Source: JACDDK01 sp038198445
GTDB taxonomy: Bacteria; Actinomycetota; Rubrobacteria; Rubrobacterales; Rubrobacteraceae
Assembly: GCA_038198445.1 (NCBI GenBank)
Contig: JBBPZZ010000177.1
Span: 1-26,859, forward strand
Direction: 5' to 3'
Length of the DNA stretch: 26,859 bases
Below the pieces are notes generated by a model. The model was not told the origin of the DNA. It saw only the letters and a list, made by a program, of their open reading frames with translations, and made no database searches. This document shows positions 23,136 to 26,859 of this stretch, piece after piece (position 1 is the first letter of the stretch; the number at the start of each line of letters is the position of its first letter). Position numbers and translations under genes: made by a program.

Positions 23136-23191
23136 CGATTTTCCAGGGCGGCACCTGAACCCGGCGGCACAAAATGCAAGAGGAGAAATGC

Positions 23192-25936
23192 ATGAAAAAG
23201 CCCAGAAGCGGTGACCCGGCGCACGACGTTTTAAGGTACGAGGGGCGGGCGCTGGACGCCATCTTCAAGCCCGAGTCGGTGGCCGTGATCGGGGCGACCG
23301 ACCGGCCCGGCAGCGTCGGCCGCACCATCATGCGGAACCTGGTATCCAGCCCGTTTGGCGGCACGGTCTTCCCCGTGAACTCCCGTAGGCCGAACGTGCT
23401 CGGCATCCAGGCTTATCCTTCCGTCTCCGAGGTGCCTGCGCGTGTGGACCTGGCGGTCATAGTCTCCCCAGCGCCAACCGTGCCTGGGATTATAGAGGAG
23501 TGCGTCGAGGCCGGGGCGGAGGGCGCGATCGTCATCTCCGCCGGCTTCAAGGAGACCGGCTCCGAGGGAGCGGATCTGGAACGGCGGGTTCTGGAGGAGG
23601 CGCGAAGGGGCCGGATGCGGATAATCGGCCCCAACTGCCTCGGCGTCATGAGCCCGAACACCGGCCTGAACTCAACCTTCGCCGGGGCGATAGCCCGTCC
23701 CGGAAACGTCGGTTTTCTCAGCCAGAGCGGCGCGCTCCTGACGGCCATCCTGGACAGGAGCTTCAAGGAGAACGTCGGGTTCTCCAACATCGTCTCCGTC
23801 GGCTCCATGATGGACGTTGGTTGGGGAGATTTGATCTACTACCTCGGCGACGACCCTAAGACGAAGAGCATCGTCATCTACATGGAGTCCGTCGGTGACG
23901 CCCGCTCGTTCCTCTCCGCGGCCCGCGAGGTCGCCCTCACCAAACCGATTATCGTTATCAAAGCCGGCCGCACCGAGGCCGCCGGTAAGGCCGCCGCCTC
24001 TCACACCGGCTCCCTCACCGGCTCCGACGAAGTCCTCGACGCCGCCTTCCGGCGCAGCGGCGTGCTGCGCGTAAACGAAATCTCCGAGCTCTTCGACATG
24101 GCCGAGGTGCTCGGCAAACAGCCGCGCCCGAAGGGACCGCGCCTGACGATCCTCACCAACGCCGGAGGTCCCGCCGTCCTCGCCACCGACTCCCTCGTAA
24201 CCGGCGGCGGCGAACTGGCGGAGGTCTCACCCGAGACCATGAACGCCCTGAACGACTTCCTGCCCGCCCCCTGGAGCCACGGCAACCCGGTGGACGTACT
24301 CGGCGACGCCGACCCGGAGCGCTACGCAAGGACCCTGGAGACCGCCGCCGGAGACCCGGAGAGCGACGGCCTGCTGGTAATTTTGACGCCCCAGGACATG
24401 ACCGACCCAACCGCGACGGCCGAGCGGCTCGTCCCCTACGCCAACAGCACCCGCAAGCCCGTGCTCGCGAGCTGGATGGGCGGCGCCGAGGTGGCGGAGG
24501 GGACTTCCATCCTAAACGGCTCCGGCATCCCGACCTTCGATTACCCGGACACCGCCGCCCGAGCCTTCACCAACATGTGGCGCTACACCTACAACCTGCG
24601 CGGCATCTACGAAACTCCCGAGATCGCCGACGGCGCGAACGGCGTCGACCACGAGCGCGTGGAGGAGATCATAGGCGGCGTCCGGGAGGCGGGGCGCACC
24701 ATCCTTACCGAGTACGAGGCGAAGCAAATACTCTCCGCTTACGGCATCCCGACCGTCGAGACAGAGGTCGCCCGTGGCGCGGACGAAGCCGTCGAACTCG
24801 CCGAACGGTTCGGCTATCCGGTCGTCCTGAAGCTCGACTCCGAGACCATCACCCACAAGACCGACGTGGGCGGCGTGCGTCTGGACCTCCAGAGTGCGGA
24901 CGAAGTGCGCCGCGCCTACGAAGACATGGAGCGTTCCGTAAGCGAAAACTTCTCGCCTGAGGACTTCGGGGGCGCGGCGGTGCAGCGGATGGAGAGCCTG
25001 GATGGGAACGAGGTCATCCTCGGCAGCAGCGTAGACCCGCAGTTCGGGCCGGTGATGCTCTTCGGGTCGGGGGGCTCGCTGGTAGAGGTCTATCGTGACC
25101 GGGCGCTGGCCCTGCCGCCCCTCACCACCACGCTCGCGCGCCGCATGATGGAGCGCACGCGCATCTTCGAGGCGCTCAAAGGCGTGCGTGGCCGTGCTTC
25201 CGTCGATCTGGCGGCGCTTGAGAAGCTGCTCGTGAGGTTCAGCCGGCTGGTCGTGGAGCAGCCCTGGGTCAAAGAGCTGGACATCAACCCGCTCCTTGCT
25301 TCGCCGGGGCGTCTGATCTCCCTGGACGCCCGCATCGTCCTGCACGACCCACAGACAGCCGAAGAAGACCTCCCCCGACCCGCTATCCGCCCCTACCCAA
25401 CGCAGTACATATGGCCCGGAGAGATGAACGATGGAGAGCCAGTCCTGGTGCGTCCCATCCGCCCCGAGGATGAGCCGCTCATGATCCACTTCCACGAAAC
25501 CCTCTCGGAGCAGAGCGTCTACATGCGCTACTTCCACATGATGAACCTGGACCAGCGCACGGCCCACGAACGTCTCACCCGCATCTGCTTCATAGACTAC
25601 GACCGCGAGATGGCCCTGGTCGCCGAGCGGACGGACCCACGGACCGGGGAAAAAGAGATCATGGGCGTCGGCCGCCTGAGCCGCGGTGGATCCACCAGCG
25701 AGGCGGAGTTTTCCGTGCTTATCAGCGATCGCTTCCAGCGCCGTGGCCTCGGAACTCTCTTGCTGGAGAAGCTACTCGACGTGGGACGCGAAGAGGGCCT
25801 ACATCACATCACGGCCAGCATCCTCTTCGAGAACCGCCCCATGCAGCACATTAGCGAGAAACTCGGTTTCGTCCTCCACCGCGATACCGAAGAGATGGTA
25901 ATGAAAGCCGTCCTCGACCTGCTGCAGACGGTGTAG
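23192..25936 (+). CDS. Pat-like fusion: NDP-forming acyl-CoA synthetase domains plus GNAT acetyltransferase
   Basis: The 914-residue protein has three parts. A CoA-binding and succinyl-CoA-ligase-like region (about 20-460) shows VAVIGATDRPGSVGRT, FLSQSGALLTAI and the SHTGSLTGSDE motif (His271). An ATP-grasp domain (about 507-735) shows EYEAKQILSAYGIPTVETE and VLKLDSETITHKTDVGGV. A C-terminal GNAT domain (about 745-905) has the acetyl-CoA loop QRRGLGTLLLEKLL and ENRPMQHISEKLGF. This architecture is that of protein lysine acetyltransferase Pat, which acetylates and inactivates acyl-CoA synthetases such as Acs. ATG 23192 has AGAGGAG 8 nt upstream; an ATG 18 nt earlier is less likely. It probably forms a monocistronic unit. 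Confidence 0.93.
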   Translation: MKKPRSGDPAHDVLRYEGRALDAIFKPESVAVIGATDRPGSVGRTIMRNLVSSPFGGTVFPVNSRRPNVLGIQAYPSVSEVPARVDLAVIVSPAPTVPGIIEECVEAGAEGAIVISAGFKETGSEGADLERRVLEEARRGRMRIIGPNCLGVMSPNTGLNSTFAGAIARPGNVGFLSQSGALLTAILDRSFKENVGFSNIVSVGSMMDVGWGDLIYYLGDDPKTKSIVIYMESVGDARSFLSAAREVALTKPIIVIKAGRTEAAGKAAASHTGSLTGSDEVLDAAFRRSGVLRVNEISELFDMAEVLGKQPRPKGPRLTILTNAGGPAVLATDSLVTGGGELAEVSPETMNALNDFLPAPWSHGNPVDVLGDADPERYARTLETAAGDPESDGLLVILTPQDMTDPTATAERLVPYANSTRKPVLASWMGGAEVAEGTSILNGSGIPTFDYPDTAARAFTNMWRYTYNLRGIYETPEIADGANGVDHERVEEIIGGVREAGRTILTEYEAKQILSAYGIPTVETEVARGADEAVELAERFGYPVVLKLDSETITHKTDVGGVRLDLQSADEVRRAYEDMERSVSENFSPEDFGGAAVQRMESLDGNEVILGSSVDPQFGPVMLFGSGGSLVEVYRDRALALPPLTTTLARRMMERTRIFEALKGVRGRASVDLAALEKLLVRFSRLVVEQPWVKELDINPLLASPGRLISLDARIVLHDPQTAEEDLPRPAIRPYPTQYIWPGEMNDGEPVLVRPIRPEDEPLMIHFHETLSEQSVYMRYFHMMNLDQRTAHERLTRICFIDYDREMALVAERTDPRTGEKEIMGVGRLSRGGSTSEAEFSVLISDRFQRRGLGTLLLEKLLDVGREEGLHHITASILFENRPMQHISEKLGFVLHRDTEEMVMKAVLDLLQTV

Positions 25937-25949
25937 ACCGCCAGACAAA

Positions 25950-25981
25950 GGCTAGGGGCCGTCCGCGGACGGCCCCTAGCC
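25950..25981. terminator. Perfect 32-bp palindrome, bidirectional terminator
   Basis: GGCTAGGGGCCG and its exact complement CGGCCCCTAGCC flank TCCGCGGA, so all 32 bp are self-complementary. It lies between two convergent genes (the Pat-like gene on + and the small secreted protein gene on -), 14 bp from each. On the minus strand it is followed by TTTGTC; on the + strand by TCCATC. Position and symmetry fit a shared terminator with a weak U-tract. Confidence 0.75.
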
Positions 25982-25994
25982 TCCATCAGACGCT

Positions 25995-26273
25995 TTAGAA
26001 AATAGAGAGCGTCTGCGTCTGCGACACGTCGAAGCTCTGGCTTATAGACGTGGCCGCCGCGGAGCTATCGGTGGCGGCGCTGAGGGCGTCACCAGTCTGC
26101 ACCTGGGTTACGACGGCGACCCCACCCAACTGATTGCCGAACTCGACCAAGTTGAAGCTACTGTCGAACGTGGTGTCGTTGCTGCTGTCGATGGCCGTCA
26201 CCTCCGCAAATGCGGGGGATGCAGCCACAAGCATCATCGCCAGCATCGCCACCATCACCATTACTTTCCTCAT
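25995..26273 (-). CDS. Small secreted protein, Ser/Thr/Asp/Gln-rich, unknown function
   Basis: The 92-residue product has a clear Sec signal peptide (MRKVMVMVAML..., cleavage after AFA at about 23). The mature part of about 69 residues lacks Cys and Lys and is rich in Ser, Thr, Asp, Ala and Gln, with alternating polar/hydrophobic stretches (DTTFDSSFNLVEF, GGVAVVTQVQTGD, TSISQSFDVSQTQTLSIF). Such composition suggests a beta-rich, perhaps self-associating extracellular protein; no family was recognised. GAGGAG lies 7 nt before ATG 26273. It is convergent with the Pat-like gene, with the shared palindromic terminator between. Confidence 0.75.
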   Translation of the reverse strand: MRKVMVMVAMLAMMLVAASPAFAEVTAIDSSNDTTFDSSFNLVEFGNQLGGVAVVTQVQTGDALSAATDSSAAATSISQSFDVSQTQTLSIF

Positions 26274-26461
26274 CCGCTTCTCCTCTTTCCGTAGTCTTGT
26301 AGTCTGATCCTCGCACTACTTGTCCCTCTTACATATTCACCTCGCTTTGCCTTCATACACTCTTACGTTGATTTCGCTCTGACGGATCATCTAGAAGCGC
26401 TTTCTACTCTCCATCGTTCCCAAGCAGCAAATACACTCTGCCATGCTTCATGCCGCGGCGG

Positions 26462-26479
26462 ATCACTCAAATGAGTGAT
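26462..26479. promoter_or_regulatory. Perfect 18-bp inverted repeat (operator or hairpin) upstream of the GlsB-like gene
   Basis: ATCACTCA-AA-TGAGTGAT is a perfect dyad with 8-bp arms, followed on the + strand by TTTT (26480-26483). It stands 79 bp before the GlsB-like ATG and just upstream of its candidate promoter. No + strand gene precedes it, so an operator for a dimeric regulator is as likely as a terminator hairpin. Confidence 0.55.
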
Positions 26480-26491
26480 TTTTGGACGTTT

Positions 26492-26521
26492 TTGTCTCGT
26501 TTCCGTATCAGCCGGTAATAT
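26492..26521 (+). promoter_or_regulatory. Candidate promoter of the GlsB-like gene
   Basis: TTGTCT (26492-26497) and TAATAT (26516-26521) are 18 bp apart, each 4/6 to consensus. The predicted leader is about 30 nt. The rest of the 284-bp intergenic region (26274-26557) is AT-richer than its surroundings and shows no gene. Confidence 0.35.
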
Positions 26522-26557
26522 GGAAAGAGTACGGTATTCAACCTCGCGGAGGGAACG

Positions 26558-26859
26558 ATGAACGTTTTGTTCTGGATCTTCTTCGGCCTGGTAGCCGGGG
26601 TCATTGCCAAGCTACTCACTCCGGGCCGGGACCCTGGTGATTGCATCGTTACCATGCTTCTCGGCGTCCTTGGAGCATTCATCGGCGGGTTCCTCTCCAA
26701 AACCTTTACCCACCAGCCTTACGTCGCCCGGTCCGGCGTTGGCGGCCTCGCGGTGGCAGTCGGCGGCGCCATTATCGTGCTCCTGATCTATCGCCTCCTT
26801 ACCGGAGACCGCGCGATAGTCCACCCTCCGGGAATCGTTCCCAATACCCTCCCATGCCA
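26558..26859 (+). CDS. GlsB/YeaQ/YmgE-family (transglycosylase-associated) membrane protein, 3' end outside window
   Basis: ATG 26558 with GGAGGG 4 nt upstream opens a frame that stays open to the window edge (100 complete codons). The N-terminus MNVLFWIFFGLVAGVIAKLL, then TPGRDPGDCIVTMLLGVLGAFIGGFL and a third hydrophobic segment GGLAVAVGGAIIVLLIYRLL, are the three-helix pattern of this small stress-associated membrane family (usually about 80-100 aa). The extra Pro-rich tail suggests it ends soon after the window. It is a predicted cytoplasmic-membrane protein linked in other bacteria with general stress responses; the molecular role is unknown. Confidence 0.85.
   Translation, partial: MNVLFWIFFGLVAGVIAKLLTPGRDPGDCIVTMLLGVLGAFIGGFLSKTFTHQPYVARSGVGGLAVAVGGAIIVLLIYRLLTGDRAIVHPPGIVPNTLPC

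Noticed and set aside
24512..25567. 351-codon minus-strand frame inside the Pat-like gene
   Set aside because: Antisense shadow of a well-supported coding sequence; no family pattern or ribosome-binding site.

Overview
This window is GC-rich, gene-dense bacterial DNA. It most resembles a deep-branching actinobacterium such as Rubrobacter. The signs are a class E-type sortase, many GTG/TTG starts, an unfused 2-oxoglutarate dehydrogenase E1, a class I fructose-bisphosphate aldolase, and a Pat-like acyl-CoA synthetase/acetyltransferase fusion. No rRNA, tRNA, CRISPR array, insertion sequence or phage gene was seen, so this looks like ordinary chromosome with a few accessory cassettes.

Layout. 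1-593 (-) is a FUSC-type membrane protein gene cut by an in-frame amber codon and running off the left edge. 762-5949 (-) is a central-metabolism operon sucA-sucB-meaB, possibly led by a short ORF whose stop overlaps the sucA start. 6130-6444 (-) encodes a small TPR protein, divergent from a trans-sulfuration PLP enzyme (6494-7729, +). An acetamidase/formamidase gene (7818-8750, +) overlaps tail to tail with an MFS exporter gene (8723-10018, -). 10323-10989 (-) is an MntA-HepT type toxin-antitoxin pair with a probably leaderless promoter. 11073-13124 (-) encodes a thioredoxin-fold DUF255/YyaL protein.

13366-17043 (-) is the most informative block: a response regulator and histidine kinase, then a lipoprotein gene, then a PepSY-domain secreted protein gene. 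Each of the three transcription units is preceded by direct repeats of TTCTCA/CTCTCA (TGAGAA/TGAGAG on the + strand) exactly 11 bp apart. In each case the repeats end 11 bp before a -10-like hexamer. This defines a likely cell-envelope stress regulon with autoregulation.

17454-18716 (+) holds a 47-residue charged protein and the aldolase. 18930-20372 (-) holds a cell-surface protein and its adjacent sortase, a probable dedicated substrate-enzyme pair with a non-canonical sorting motif. 20701-23040 holds a STAS protein (-) divergent from an operon of ECF sigma factor, soluble putative anti-sigma factor and MscS-like channel (+). 23192-25936 (+) encodes the Pat-like fusion. It is followed by a perfect 32-bp palindromic terminator shared with a convergent 92-residue secreted protein gene. 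The right edge holds the start of a GlsB/YeaQ-type membrane protein gene behind a perfect 18-bp dyad.
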